Shown: piece after piece, positions 26,765-35,671 of the stretch
Numbering within the stretch: the stretch's first letter is position 1
Layout of the letters: every line of letters starts with the position of its first letter
NCBI RefSeq assembly: GCF_021654575.1
Contig: NZ_AP024488.1
Span: 3,619,501-3,683,500 of the forward strand
DNA length: 64,000 bases
Source: Desulfoluna limicola
Lineage (GTDB): Bacteria > Desulfobacterota > Desulfobacteria > Desulfobacterales > Desulfolunaceae
Direction of reading: 5' to 3'
The notes under the pieces: model-generated
The model's input: the letters and a program-made list of their open reading frames with translations, nothing else
The model's database searches: none
Told to the model about the DNA's origin: nothing
Made by a program: the position numbers and the translations under genes

Positions 26765-28978
26765 ATGACCTTCTTCACCCTCGACAGCATTCCCCGTTTC
26801 AGCCCCCGTTTGCGGCCTCTTTTTACCGATAAAACCCTCTACCTTTTGGGAGAGAACGAGCGGTATGTCCTCTCCGGAGAACGCACCCTGGCCCTGGCCC
26901 GGCTCATTGACGGCAGGCGCTCCGTGGAAGAGATCGTCTCCGCCCTCTCCGGGCTCATGCCGGAGCCCGTCACCCTCTACACCCTGCACCGTCTCCAGAA
27001 ATCGGGATACCTCTGCCAGACCGCGCCCCGGTTGAGTGAAGAAAAGGCCGTCCTCCTGGACGGACTGGGTCTTTTCCCCCCGGCCTGCGACCATGAGAGC
27101 GCCCCCCCGGATGTCTCTGTGGTGGCTGTCTCAGGCATGGATGCCTCGGAAATGACCTCTGCCCTCGCAAACCTCGGCATACCGTGTGAAGACTCCACAA
27201 GCCTCATCGTTGCCATCACCGAGGACCTCATCAACCCTGAGCTGTATGACATTGCAGAAAAGGCAAAAGCCCTGGGTATCCCCTGGATTCCCGTTCAGCC
27301 CATGGGTCTTACCCCCGGATTTGGTCCCTGGTTTCCGCCCGATTCCGGTCCCTGCCTCGCCTGCGTTGCCCATGGAATTCGCAGCAACCGTCCCGTGGAA
27401 TCGTGCCTGGCCCGCCACCTCGCCACCGAAATCCCCTCCGCCCCCAGTCTCAGATCCGTCCAGGCAGGAGGGGGCATCATCATGCGCATGGCGGCCCTTG
27501 AGGTGTTAAAAGTCATCGAAAACCCCGAGGCATGGAAAGAGACCAGCCGTGCCCTCGTCAGCCTCAACCTCAACACCCTTGAGACCAGGCGCCATCCGGT
27601 CACCCGAAGGCCCCAGTGCCCCGCCTGCGGCACCCCGTCCCTGATGGACAAAACAGGCAGGCGCCCCATCACCCTTGACTCCATCCCAAGACCCTTTACC
27701 GGGGACGGAGGGTACCGGCGGGAGAGTCCATCAAAAACCGTTGAGACCTATCAGCACCTCATCAGCCCCGTCACCGGCCCCGTCAGCTACCTGACCCCCA
27801 TGCCAGGTCGCAACACCGGCTTAAGAGCTGTCTTTGCCTCGGGCTACCTTGTCTCTCCACGAGGAGAGCTGCCCACCACCAACCTCTTTGACAAAGGGTG
27901 CGCCGGCAAAGGCCGGGCTCCCGAGCAGGCAAAGGCCAGCGCCCTGTGCGAAGCCTTGGAACGTTACAGCGGGGTCTGGCAGGGAGATGAGGCCACAGTG
28001 ATCAGCTCAAAAACAGAGCTTGGAGACGAGGCCCTTCACCTCAACGCGATTCAGAATTTCAGCAACTTTCAATTCGAAAACCGACAGAGCCTGAACGCCG
28101 CCATATCCGATAAAAGACGGTGGATTCCCGAACCTTTTGACGTCAACACGCCCATCCACTGGACACCGGGCTGGTCCCTCACCCATAATGAGAGGCGCTA
28201 CCTGCCCCTCTCCTACACCTTTGCCGAAACACCCCCCGAAAGCGGCAGCCGATTCGGCACCCACAACCCCAACGGTGCTGCCGCGGGCACCTGCCTGGAA
28301 GAAGCCATCCTCCAGGGAGCCCTGGAGCTTGTGGAACGCGATGCCACCGCCATCTGGTGGTACCACCGACTTCATCGCCCTGCCGTGGACCTTCAAAGCT
28401 TTAGCGAGCCCTACTTTGGCCAGCTTATCAGTGACTACGCCCGACAAGGCTGGGCCCTCCACGTCCTGGACCTGACCCATGACCTCTCCATCCCCACCTG
28501 CGCTGCAGTGGCCTACCACCCGGAGTCCCATCGGTTTTCCATCGGCTTCGGCTGCCACATGGACCTGCGCCTTGCCGTGCAGAGAGCCCTCACCGAGATT
28601 AATCAACTCTTTGACCCCACCGGATCCCGGCAGGCACCGTGGGAGATGAAGAATTTTCTGGACACGGCTTTTCTGTTCCCCGACCCGACCCTGCCCCCCA
28701 CCCGGTCCGACCCCACACCGGTTCTTGATGCAGGTGACCTGAAAACCGATGTGGAAGGCCTGGTGAAGACCATGGCTGGGGCCGGCCTGGAAACCATCGT
28801 CGTGGACAAAACCCGACCGGATATCGGGCTTACCGTTGTGCAGGTCATCATCCCGGGACTTCGTCACTTCTGGCCCCGATTCGGCAAAGGACGGCTCTAC
28901 ACCGTCCCCGAAAAGATGGGCTGGATGGATCACACCCCCACAGAAAAAGAGCTCAATCCCACGCCCCTTTTTCTTTAA
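26765..28978 (+). CDS. TOMM cyclodehydratase: E1-like partner fused to YcaO domain
   Basis: A 737-aa fused cyclodehydratase. The N-terminal part (about 1-95) has a winged-helix leader-binding look (LARLIDGRRSVEEIVSAL). An ocin-ThiF-like middle follows with zinc-type pairs Cys197/Cys200 and Cys285/Cys288. The YcaO domain (about 325-737) has ATP/Mg-binding glutamates in ALCEALERYSG (396, 399) and CLEEAILQGALELVERDA (512-524). It should bind the precursor leader and use ATP to cyclise Cys/Ser/Thr in the core. The C-terminus (NPTPLFL) lacks the PxPxP ending common in such enzymes. No SagB-type dehydrogenase is adjacent, so azolines rather than azoles are expected unless it is encoded elsewhere. 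Confidence 0.92.
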   Translation: MTFFTLDSIPRFSPRLRPLFTDKTLYLLGENERYVLSGERTLALARLIDGRRSVEEIVSALSGLMPEPVTLYTLHRLQKSGYLCQTAPRLSEEKAVLLDGLGLFPPACDHESAPPDVSVVAVSGMDASEMTSALANLGIPCEDSTSLIVAITEDLINPELYDIAEKAKALGIPWIPVQPMGLTPGFGPWFPPDSGPCLACVAHGIRSNRPVESCLARHLATEIPSAPSLRSVQAGGGIIMRMAALEVLKVIENPEAWKETSRALVSLNLNTLETRRHPVTRRPQCPACGTPSLMDKTGRRPITLDSIPRPFTGDGGYRRESPSKTVETYQHLISPVTGPVSYLTPMPGRNTGLRAVFASGYLVSPRGELPTTNLFDKGCAGKGRAPEQAKASALCEALERYSGVWQGDEATVISSKTELGDEALHLNAIQNFSNFQFENRQSLNAAISDKRRWIPEPFDVNTPIHWTPGWSLTHNERRYLPLSYTFAETPPESGSRFGTHNPNGAAAGTCLEEAILQGALELVERDATAIWWYHRLHRPAVDLQSFSEPYFGQLISDYARQGWALHVLDLTHDLSIPTCAAVAYHPESHRFSIGFGCHMDLRLAVQRALTEINQLFDPTGSRQAPWEMKNFLDTAFLFPDPTLPPTRSDPTPVLDAGDLKTDVEGLVKTMAGAGLETIVVDKTRPDIGLTVVQVIIPGLRHFWPRFGKGRLYTVPEKMGWMDHTPTEKELNPTPLFL

Positions 28979-28998
28979 AACACGAACAAAAAAAGCAA

Positions 28999-29100
28999 GC
29001 CTCCAGCGTCCAGGGGATAAATCCCCTGGACCCCAGGTTTGCGAATGCTCCGAGCCCTCGTTCCTCGGGCACGTCACATTCGCTGGCGGGCTGCGCCCTT
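28999..29100 (+). repeat. Type A structured intergenic repeat
   Basis: GCCTCCAGCG, hairpin CCAGGGGAT/ATCCCCTGG, CCAGGTTT, outer stem GCGAATG/CATTCGC, loop TCGTTCCTC on a GCCC/GGGC stem, then GCGGGCTGCGCCC. It begins 21 bases after the YcaO stop. Confidence 0.88.
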
Positions 29101-29759
29101 GCCAACGGCTACGGTGGTTCAATCGCCTTCATGCAGCCTGGAGAGCGCTTCGTAGTTTTCCCCTTATTTAAAGCTGAGAAGCGTTTGAATGATTTCAAAT
29201 CAACTCTGATGGCGAGATAAATCAACACCAAAAACCAGTGGTTTCACTTTTTACGGGCTTGGCCGCCAAAACGACCAGCCAACTGGACACTGGCCAATTT
29301 TTTGTACATTTCCCCTGCTCATCCACGACGAAATCATCACCCATCCCCTTGCGCACTCAACGTCTCCTCAAATAAATTTCATCTTCCGCCACGACCTTAC
29401 ACCTGCAGCAACCCCCTGACACCCCATGGGAAAATGATACGAACAGAAACAGATGTTTTCCACCGGATCACAAGATTTCAATTTCATTGTCCTCACCGCC
29501 CCCACTGGCATGGGAGTTGCTCTTTCTATCGCAGCCAGATCGCATCCACAGGATGCGTAAGGCCAAATGCAACCATTCCAGCCCTGGTCCCTGAAGACTG
29601 CGTGTTCGGCCCACCGCACTATAGGTGCCTTACCCGCCAAAATACGGAGCACGCCTCCTTAAAAAAGAGATATTCGTTGAGCATATCCCTCCTGATGATT
29701 AAGAGATAAGGATTCCGCGCAGCGCAGGGACAGGGCTTCTTCTTCCTGGTGGTGGGACC
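29101..29759. other. Intergenic stretch with no supported gene
   Basis: 660 bases after the TOMM cluster. ORFs of up to 135 codons lack SD sequences, motifs and coding-like composition. It may hold the promoter of the small-RNA candidate next to it. Confidence 0.45.
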
Positions 29760-29840
29760 GGAGAGCACAACACGGGTTGTGCTCTCCTCCCCCAAAAAAA
29801 GCGCCCATTTTCATGAAGATGAAAATGGGCGCTTTTTATT
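29745..29840 (+). ncRNA. Candidate small RNA with two hairpins and terminator
   Basis: A perfect 11-bp hairpin GAGAGCACAAC/GTTGTGCTCTC (29761-29786) is followed by an A7 run and a perfect 14-bp terminator stem (29801-29814 with 29819-29832), then TTTTTATTT. No gene ends within 750 bases upstream. The transcript start is unknown; it may be only an orphan terminator, which would work in both directions. Confidence 0.4.
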
Positions 29841-29862
29841 TATAGCTGTTAAGCTCATCTTT

Positions 29863-29962
29863 GCCTCCGGCGGCCCTGCCGGGGGCAAAACTTTTGAAAA
29901 GTTTGACAAACAGGTTTTAAGGGCCATTTCGGTTCATTCGAATGCGTTGGCATATCGACTGA
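29863..29962 (+). repeat. Type B intergenic repeat, full length
   Basis: GCCTCCGGCGGCCCTGCCGG, AAACTTTT-g-AAAAGTTT, CAAACAGGTTTTAA, and the distal block TTCATTCGAATGCGTTGG. It faces the type A copy at 30088-30189. Confidence 0.85.
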
Positions 29963-30087
29963 TACTGAATGATTACGCCAAACGTTGGCCTGATCTGAAA
30001 AAGTGGGCTTACCAAACAGGCTTTGATCATTCGCTCAAACTGCTCATCGGATTTCACCAAGGAGCCTGAGCCACCTCCGCCGTTGTT

Positions 30088-30189
30088 CACGGGCGCAGCC
30101 CGTCAGCGAATGTAACAACCCGAGGAACGAGGGTTGGAGCATTCGCGAACCTGGGGTCAAGGGGATTTATCCCCTTGCCGCCGGAGGCT
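30088..30189 (-). repeat. Type A structured intergenic repeat
   Basis: On the minus strand: GCCTCCGGCGG, hairpin CAAGGGGAT/ATCCCCTTG, outer stem GCGAATG/CATTCGC, loop TCGTTCCTC on a CCC/GGG stem, and terminal hairpin ACGGGC-TGC-GCCCGT. It begins 15 bases after a gene stop. Confidence 0.9.
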
Positions 30190-30203
30190 CACTTCTGTTG
30201 GCC

Positions 30204-30638
30204 TTACATGGCAAAGCGCAACTGGAGGTGCTTTGCCATGTAGGCGAACTTGGCCAGGTAATTGAGGTTGCCGGTGTAGGAGATCTCGTTGTCGAGGATG
30301 GCGGCGATGATGTCCGGGTGTTCGCTGAAGAGAAAATGGCGCAGGGCTTTTCCATCTTTAAACACAACGGTGATGTCTGCCTGGTCCACGACCTTGTTCT
30401 TCACCCTCATCCGATTGTCTTCAAAAATGGCCGATGCGGCAATGTTCCCGTCACGGCTCATGAAGGCGTAACGTCCATCAAAGCCTTCGATGTTTCGCCT
30501 GAAGCCCCGGTCCAGAATAAAAACAAACCGCATGAGCCGCAGCAGGGTTTCAAGGAAAAGATCCATGGCAAGGGAGTTGATCTCGCCCACGGCCGCTTTC
30601 AACCGCCGTTCGGTAAGCCAGCGCTTAAACATATTCAT
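30204..30638 (-). CDS. SCP2-like small protein coupled to the glycyl radical enzyme
   Basis: A 144-aa protein without signal peptide. The C-terminal half (ITVVFKDGKALRHFLFSEHPDIIAAILDNEISYTGNLNYLAKF) has the strand-helix-strand pattern of SCP2 sterol-binding-like domains, which bind lipids or other hydrophobic molecules; the match is judged by eye and is moderate. The N-terminal half (LFLETLLRLMRFVFILDRGFRRNIEG) is helical. Its ATG overlaps the stop of the glycyl radical enzyme gene, so the two are translated together. A role in handling a hydrophobic substrate or product is a guess. Confidence 0.6.
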   Translation of the reverse strand: MNMFKRWLTERRLKAAVGEINSLAMDLFLETLLRLMRFVFILDRGFRRNIEGFDGRYAFMSRDGNIAASAIFEDNRMRVKNKVVDQADITVVFKDGKALRHFLFSEHPDIIAAILDNEISYTGNLNYLAKFAYMAKHLQLRFAM

Positions 30639-33103
30639 CGGGTCTCTCCTTTCGCCGTTTCAGGCAAAGGCACCGCCTTACCACTCGTCAGGTCGTACTG
30701 GGTTCGGGTGATGAGTTCATCCTTCATCACATCCGAGAGATCTCTGAAATAAGCGGAATAGCCAGAAACCCGCACGATCATATGTGGGTCGAGGGCAGGG
30801 TTTTCCTTTACCGCCATCAGCTGCTCGTAAGTCTGCACATTGAACTGCACCTGAAGCCCCCCCTCCCCGAAGTAGGCATCCACCATGCTGCCGAACCGAT
30901 CTATGTAAGCTGCGATGTCCTCCCCTTCCGAAGGGGGGGTGTACTTCATGTTCAACGCTTGCCCACCGGGAATGTACTCTGCCGGAAGGCAGGCCACGTT
31001 GCGAAAGGCCTCGGTAAGGTTTGGTGCCGCCTGGGATGCGGGGGTAATCCCGCTTGAGAAAGGCTCATGGGCCTTACGCCCGTTGGGCAGGGCCCCGGCC
31101 AGCTTTCCCTGGCCCGCATGGGTGGTCATGGTCCAGTAGGCCGGACGATAGCGTCCACCCCGGTAGTTGATGTGCTCCTGATAGACATCGTAAATAAACC
31201 GCACCAGGTTCCGTGAATTTTTCACGGCCACCGGCGCATCGGTCCCAAAGCGGGGAATACGATTTGAAAGCCAGAGACGAAGGGCCTCCTGGCCCTGGTC
31301 TTCAAAGTTGTGTTTTACAGCGTCCACCATCTCGGCCATGGTAACGCGTTTCTCAGAAAAAACCCCGTATTCGATGGCGTTCAGGCTGTCACACACATCG
31401 GGAAAGGCCACATGGCTTCCCCCGGATGAGTTGTACCGAGCGCCCCCGAAAACCAGATCCATCCCCTTTTCCATGGGCCCTTTAAAAAGCCCGGAAAGAA
31501 GTGGGCTGGGCAAGACTTCCTGATGAACATGACCGAAATGGTCATTCAATTCAATGGCCTGCTCAAGAAGCCATTTCAACTGGGTTTTAAAGGCTTCCCA
31601 AAACATCTCAAAGGATGTGAACCCCGACGGGTCCCCGGTCTCCGGTCCAATCTGTTCATCCCCGGTGATAAACCGCTTGCCCCCCAGAAGCGCCATCTCC
31701 ATGGCCGCTGCCAGGTTAAACATGATGGACGAAGAGGCCACAAAGTCCCTGCCGGCGCTGGCAAGCTCCACGCACCCCACAATGGCGTAATCCCTGGCAT
31801 CCGCTTCGGTTACCCCCTGATTCATGAGGGTCTCGATGTCGACCTTGTCGTTGTGAAACGCGGGAATGGCCTTTGTGCTGACGATCACTTCGGAGACGCG
31901 ATCCCGGTAGGTCCGGCTGTTTTTATCCTGGTGATACCGGGCGTTGACGCTTGGGTCCCGAAGTCGCATCAGCTCCGTCACCTTTAAAAAGATATAGGTG
32001 AGATCGTTTACCGCATCCTCCCCGTCACGCCCGACCCCGCCTAAGGTCACCGCTGGTGTGGAACCGGCCCCTCCCCACAGCCGTTCGGCTGTTTCCGGCA
32101 CGAGGTTGGTGTTGTCGGAGATCTTCAACCAGAGGCAGCAGCCAAGTTCCAGGGCCTCTTCGGGCGTAAGCCGCCCCTCAGCCACATCTTTTCGATACCA
32201 GGGGTACAAAATCTGATCCAACCGCCCGGGGCTCATGGCCATGTTGATGTTTTCGGCATGGATGCCCACCTGGCACAGCCAGAGGCTGTTCACCGCCTCC
32301 CGAAAGGTTCGTGCCGGTTTGGCGGGAACCCGGGAGCACACCTCGGCCATCTCAAGGTAGTTCTTTTTCCGAAGCGGGTCGGACTCGGCATCTGCCAGCT
32401 TCTGGGCGGCAAGTGAAAGGCGTGTGGCATATGCGATGATGCCCGCCATGGCAATCTGAACCGCCCGGTAGAAGTCTTTCCCCATGGCGTCACAGGCGGT
32501 CTTTTCCCGTTTTGCCGCCTCCGCAATGATATGGGAGAGTCCTTTCCCGATGGCTGTATCGAAGTGGGGCACACAGTGGGAAATACACCCGGCCTTTCCA
32601 TTGATATAAAAAACAATCTTTTCCATCAGCCTCAAGGAGAGAGGGTTGTCGAATTTTTTCCGGGTGACCTCCAGAACGGTTCGATCCATCCAGTAGGGAA
32701 AGATCTCAAAATTACAAATATCCGCATCCTCCGGGGAGAGTTTCTGGGGGTTGATCTTCCGGTCGCTGATGGTCTCAAGCTCCGGCCAGATGGTGAGCCC
32801 CAAAAGTTCAGGGTAAAGAGGCGCCCCCAGGGGCTTGGAGGTCGTGGATCCGGCCAGGAGATTGTCATCAAAAAAGCAGGGTTCCCGATTGGCCAGGTAG
32901 TGGTTCACCGCACGCGCCCGCGAAATGATCATCGGCTCACCACCGGGCCGCAGGTTTTTCATGTAGTCGGTGATCCACCGGGCGCGCTCAATACACACCT
33001 CGCTGTCGGTTCTAAAGTGAGCCTCTTGAAGGGAGAGAATACGCGGCAGGTTCTCAAGTGAGACGTGTGAAAAACCCGGGTCCATCAGGGTCAGTTCGGA
33101 CAT
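30635..33103 (-). CDS. Glycyl radical enzyme of the PFL/diol-dehydratase superfamily, substrate unknown
   Basis: An 822-aa protein of family length. The glycyl radical site RVSGYSAYF is near the C-terminus with Gly781. The thiyl Cys444 and general-base-type Glu446 sit in VGCVE, the arrangement of dehydratase/lyase branches (glycerol dehydratase, CutC, IslA) and not of pyruvate formate-lyase (Cys-Cys). After it comes LASAGRD instead of motifs seen in the named enzymes, so the substrate is open. Start at 33103 with SD AGGAGG; the longest ORF adds 42 unsupported residues. No radical-SAM activase gene lies in the neighbourhood. A PAS/sigma-54 activator is encoded 826 bases upstream on the same strand. 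Confidence 0.9.
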   Translation of the reverse strand: MSELTLMDPGFSHVSLENLPRILSLQEAHFRTDSEVCIERARWITDYMKNLRPGGEPMIISRARAVNHYLANREPCFFDDNLLAGSTTSKPLGAPLYPELLGLTIWPELETISDRKINPQKLSPEDADICNFEIFPYWMDRTVLEVTRKKFDNPLSLRLMEKIVFYINGKAGCISHCVPHFDTAIGKGLSHIIAEAAKREKTACDAMGKDFYRAVQIAMAGIIAYATRLSLAAQKLADAESDPLRKKNYLEMAEVCSRVPAKPARTFREAVNSLWLCQVGIHAENINMAMSPGRLDQILYPWYRKDVAEGRLTPEEALELGCCLWLKISDNTNLVPETAERLWGGAGSTPAVTLGGVGRDGEDAVNDLTYIFLKVTELMRLRDPSVNARYHQDKNSRTYRDRVSEVIVSTKAIPAFHNDKVDIETLMNQGVTEADARDYAIVGCVELASAGRDFVASSSIMFNLAAAMEMALLGGKRFITGDEQIGPETGDPSGFTSFEMFWEAFKTQLKWLLEQAIELNDHFGHVHQEVLPSPLLSGLFKGPMEKGMDLVFGGARYNSSGGSHVAFPDVCDSLNAIEYGVFSEKRVTMAEMVDAVKHNFEDQGQEALRLWLSNRIPRFGTDAPVAVKNSRNLVRFIYDVYQEHINYRGGRYRPAYWTMTTHAGQGKLAGALPNGRKAHEPFSSGITPASQAAPNLTEAFRNVACLPAEYIPGGQALNMKYTPPSEGEDIAAYIDRFGSMVDAYFGEGGLQVQFNVQTYEQLMAVKENPALDPHMIVRVSGYSAYFRDLSDVMKDELITRTQYDLTSGKAVPLPETAKGETR

Positions 33104-33703
33104 AACACCTCCTGTTTCGCAATGGGGCCGACAGGAAAGCTCAACTGATACAAGCCAACCCATCCCAAAGGAATGAAAAGGGCGCCAGACTCGCCGGTCG
33201 TGGGGTATACGTATCAACCAGGCGATCACCAGGACTCTCTTTTGCTTGCTGATACGGCAGATTTTTGGATTTGTTTTCTCTTAAGACACTGTCTTTAATA
33301 AAGGCTGGATACGCTGTAGCTCAATGGAGTTCAGGTAAGTTAACACACACTATTTAAACCATATCGCAGCTCTTTTCAACCGCGAAAAATCGGTTCGCAA
33401 CGTTCAGCCGAGACCTCGGACGGAACGGATCCTCACGTCATCGTCCACTGCCCCATGCTGAATTACAATACACACCATTGGGATTCGGACGCCCGCAATT
33501 TGAGCCACGACACCATGCCTCTTTCGCCACAGGGGTGCAAGGTGCCCACCTCGCAGCCGCGAATTATTCCGGTGAAAGTCAACTGTCAAAAAGAGTGTCA
33601 ACCGGTGTCATCTCGCAACCATGGAGCCCCGATCCCTCGATCCGCCGACACGACCATAAACACAGGTCTCTTCTCAGGAGCGGTCGCACGATCTTACCTT
33701 CCA
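33104..33703. other. Region upstream of the glycyl radical enzyme gene
   Basis: 600 bases without a supported gene. A type C fragment is at 33535-33568. I looked for a -24/-12 sigma-54 promoter on the minus strand and found no convincing one. Confidence 0.4.
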
Positions 33704-33793
33704 CGCGAATGCCTTGAAAGAGATTGCATCACGGCGACCTCCATGCATTCGCCAAAGGGTTTCAAGGTGCCCTCACCTTGGCAGCGGAGGCAT
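33704..33793 (-). repeat. Type C structured intergenic repeat
   Basis: On the minus strand: GCCTCCGCTGC, hairpin CAAGGTG-AGGG-CACCTTG, GAAACCC, then outer stem GGCGAATGC/GCATTCGCG around an unconserved loop of about 31 bases. Confidence 0.75.
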
Positions 33794-33863
33794 GGCTGGA
33801 TAGTTTCCCGGAGTTGTAAATAGCCTGAATGCATTCAGGCCATGGCACAAAAACCCGGAAAAC

Positions 33864-33903
33864 AAAAAAGGCGTCTCTTCCGACTGACGGAAAACACGCC
33901 TTT
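33864..33903 (-). terminator. Intrinsic terminator of the PAS/sigma-54 activator gene
   Basis: On the minus strand: AAAGGCGT pairs with ACGCCTTT, an inner TTCCG/CGGAA stem closes a 5-base loop, and a T6 run follows. It lies 27 bases after the stop at 33930. Confidence 0.85.
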
Positions 33904-33929
33904 GTTCTCTTCACAACGCTTAAAAACGT

Positions 33930-35276
33930 TTACTCTTCGGCAAGAGCGGGGTGATCGTCAAGAAAACGGTAGAGGGTTGCCCGGCCAACGCCCAGAATTC
34001 GGGCGGCCTTAGCCTTGTTCCCCCCTGTTTTGACCAGGGATTCCCGGACAGAGTTTTCATCCAGCTTGCGGGTCGGCCCGCGTTTCACCGACTCTTCCCG
34101 CACAACCCCCAGCTCCATGGGAAGATCGGAGGGGAGAATGTTTTTCCCTTTGCAACGAACAATTGAGAACTGAACGGCATTTTCAACTTCCCGAACGTTG
34201 CCCGGCCAGGTATACGCAACCATCCGACTCATGGCTTCTTTGGAAAAATCGGGAGATTTGCGCCCGTGACGTCTGGCACACTTGTCGAGGAAGTGATCCA
34301 CGAGAAGAGGAATGTCGTTCTTTCGTTCCCGCAACGGAGGCAGGTTAATGGGAATGACATTGAGACGATAGTAGAGGTCCTCACGGAAACGTCCGCCCTT
34401 GACCTCTTTTTTCAGGTCTTTATTGGTGGCGCTGATGACCCGGACATTTGCGGTCAGGGTCTTTTCCCCCCCCACCTTCTCAAAGGTCCCCTCCTGAAGA
34501 AATCGCAGGAGTTTTACCTGCATCTCCAGGGAGAGCTCCGCCACCTCGTCGAGGAAAACCGTTCCACCCTCCGCCAGCTCAAAGCGCCCCTTTTTGTCCC
34601 TGACGGCACCGGAAAAGGAGCCTTTGACATGACCAAAAAGTTCACTTTCAATGAGGTTCTCAGGAAGTGCACCACAGTTGATGGGAACAAAAGGGCCACC
34701 GCCTCGCTGGCTTTCGTTGTGAATGGCGGCCGCCACAAGCTCCTTGCCTGTGCCGGTCTCCCCGAAAATGTGGACGGGAAAATCGTAATCCGCCACATCA
34801 CGGACCTGCTGGAACACATCGAGCATTTTCACGTCCCGCCCGATGATGTTTGAGAAGCTTACCTCCTCACCGGCACGCCTGCGCAAGTCGATCAGATCGG
34901 TCAGGTCCCTAAAGATGGCCAGTACGCCGAAGGGCTGATCTGCATCATCACGCATCATGGAGACGGTCATCTCCACGGTCCGGGTCTCCCCCTGACGGGT
35001 CACGATGTTGGTGCGATAGCTGGTGGTTTCCCCCAGATCGACGGACTCGCCGCAAAAGGAGCAACGGCCACCGCAAAAAGGACCGCCAAGGGCTTCATGG
35101 CAATCCTTTCCGATGACGTTCTCCCGGGAGAATCCGGTGATGCGTTCGGCTTCGCTGTTGAAGTAAAAAATCCTGCGCTGGAAATCGTGGGCAATAATCC
35201 CGTCCTTGAGATTATCCAGAATGCGCTCAAGATTCTTGACGTTGACGACTATGTTGTTCAATGACAATCCGCTCAT
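33930..35276 (-). CDS. Sigma-54-dependent activator with Cys-rich PAS domain
   Basis: A 448-aa regulator. The N-terminal PAS domain (about 10-125) carries Cys59, Cys68, Cys72 and Cys75, a spacing that could bind a metal or Fe-S cluster and sense redox state (inference). The AAA+ domain has GETGTGKE, the sigma-54 contact loop as GSFSGA, and GGTVFLDEVAELS. A Fis-type HTH (NKAKAARILGVGRATLYRFL) ends the protein. It is followed by a terminator and then, on the same strand, the glycyl radical enzyme gene, which is its likely target. Confidence 0.9.
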   Translation of the reverse strand: MSGLSLNNIVVNVKNLERILDNLKDGIIAHDFQRRIFYFNSEAERITGFSRENVIGKDCHEALGGPFCGGRCSFCGESVDLGETTSYRTNIVTRQGETRTVEMTVSMMRDDADQPFGVLAIFRDLTDLIDLRRRAGEEVSFSNIIGRDVKMLDVFQQVRDVADYDFPVHIFGETGTGKELVAAAIHNESQRGGGPFVPINCGALPENLIESELFGHVKGSFSGAVRDKKGRFELAEGGTVFLDEVAELSLEMQVKLLRFLQEGTFEKVGGEKTLTANVRVISATNKDLKKEVKGGRFREDLYYRLNVIPINLPPLRERKNDIPLLVDHFLDKCARRHGRKSPDFSKEAMSRMVAYTWPGNVREVENAVQFSIVRCKGKNILPSDLPMELGVVREESVKRGPTRKLDENSVRESLVKTGGNKAKAARILGVGRATLYRFLDDHPALAEE

Positions 35277-35391
35277 AATGAGCTTAGTTAGAATATTATG
35301 ATAGGAAAGTCAATTGCCATCACAGGTTCGTCATTCGTATGACTCGTGTCGGGGATTCCCCTTCAGGAACAAACCATACGTCCGGGTGTCC

Positions 35392-35598
35392 TCAGGAGAC
35401 AGAATACCCGGCCGCGGTGATGGCTTTCTTCACCCTCTCCGCAACCCCCTCCTCCTCTGCCTCAAAGGTGACGCTGGCCCCTTCAAGGCTCACCATCACA
35501 TGGGCGGTTCCCGCCACGGCTTCCACCGCCCGGGTCACCGCACCAGCACAATGCATGCAATTCATGCCGGAGACCTTCAGTTCATACCTGGCTTCCAT
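35392..35598 (-). CDS. Heavy-metal-associated (HMA) domain protein
   Basis: A 68-aa copper-chaperone-like protein with GMNCMHC near the N-terminus, the metal-binding CxxC of HMA proteins, and the beta-alpha-beta-beta-alpha-beta length of a single domain. Start at 35598 with GGAG 8 bases upstream; the longer ORF adds 9 residues without SD. It probably carries Cu(I) or a similar soft metal in the cytoplasm. It is the last gene of a leftward series from 36901. No P-type ATPase partner is in the window. Confidence 0.88.
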   Translation of the reverse strand: MEARYELKVSGMNCMHCAGAVTRAVEAVAGTAHVMVSLEGASVTFEAEEEGVAERVKKAITAAGYSVS

Positions 35599-35671
35599 AG
35601 GTTTTCTCCTCATCTGAAAATTCACTCACTCAGGGTTACACAGCCAAGTCGGCCACGGCACCGCCATGTCC

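Noticed and set aside
29302..29709. 135-codon plus-strand ORF after the TOMM cluster
   Set aside because: Composition is unlike the genes around it (His/Pro/Ser-rich), no SD, no motif; not counted as a cluster member.
33535..33552. Possible minus-strand -24/-12 sigma-54 promoter (GG-N10-GC) upstream of the glycyl radical enzyme
   Set aside because: It lies within a type C repeat fragment and lacks the TGGCAC and TTGCA context.
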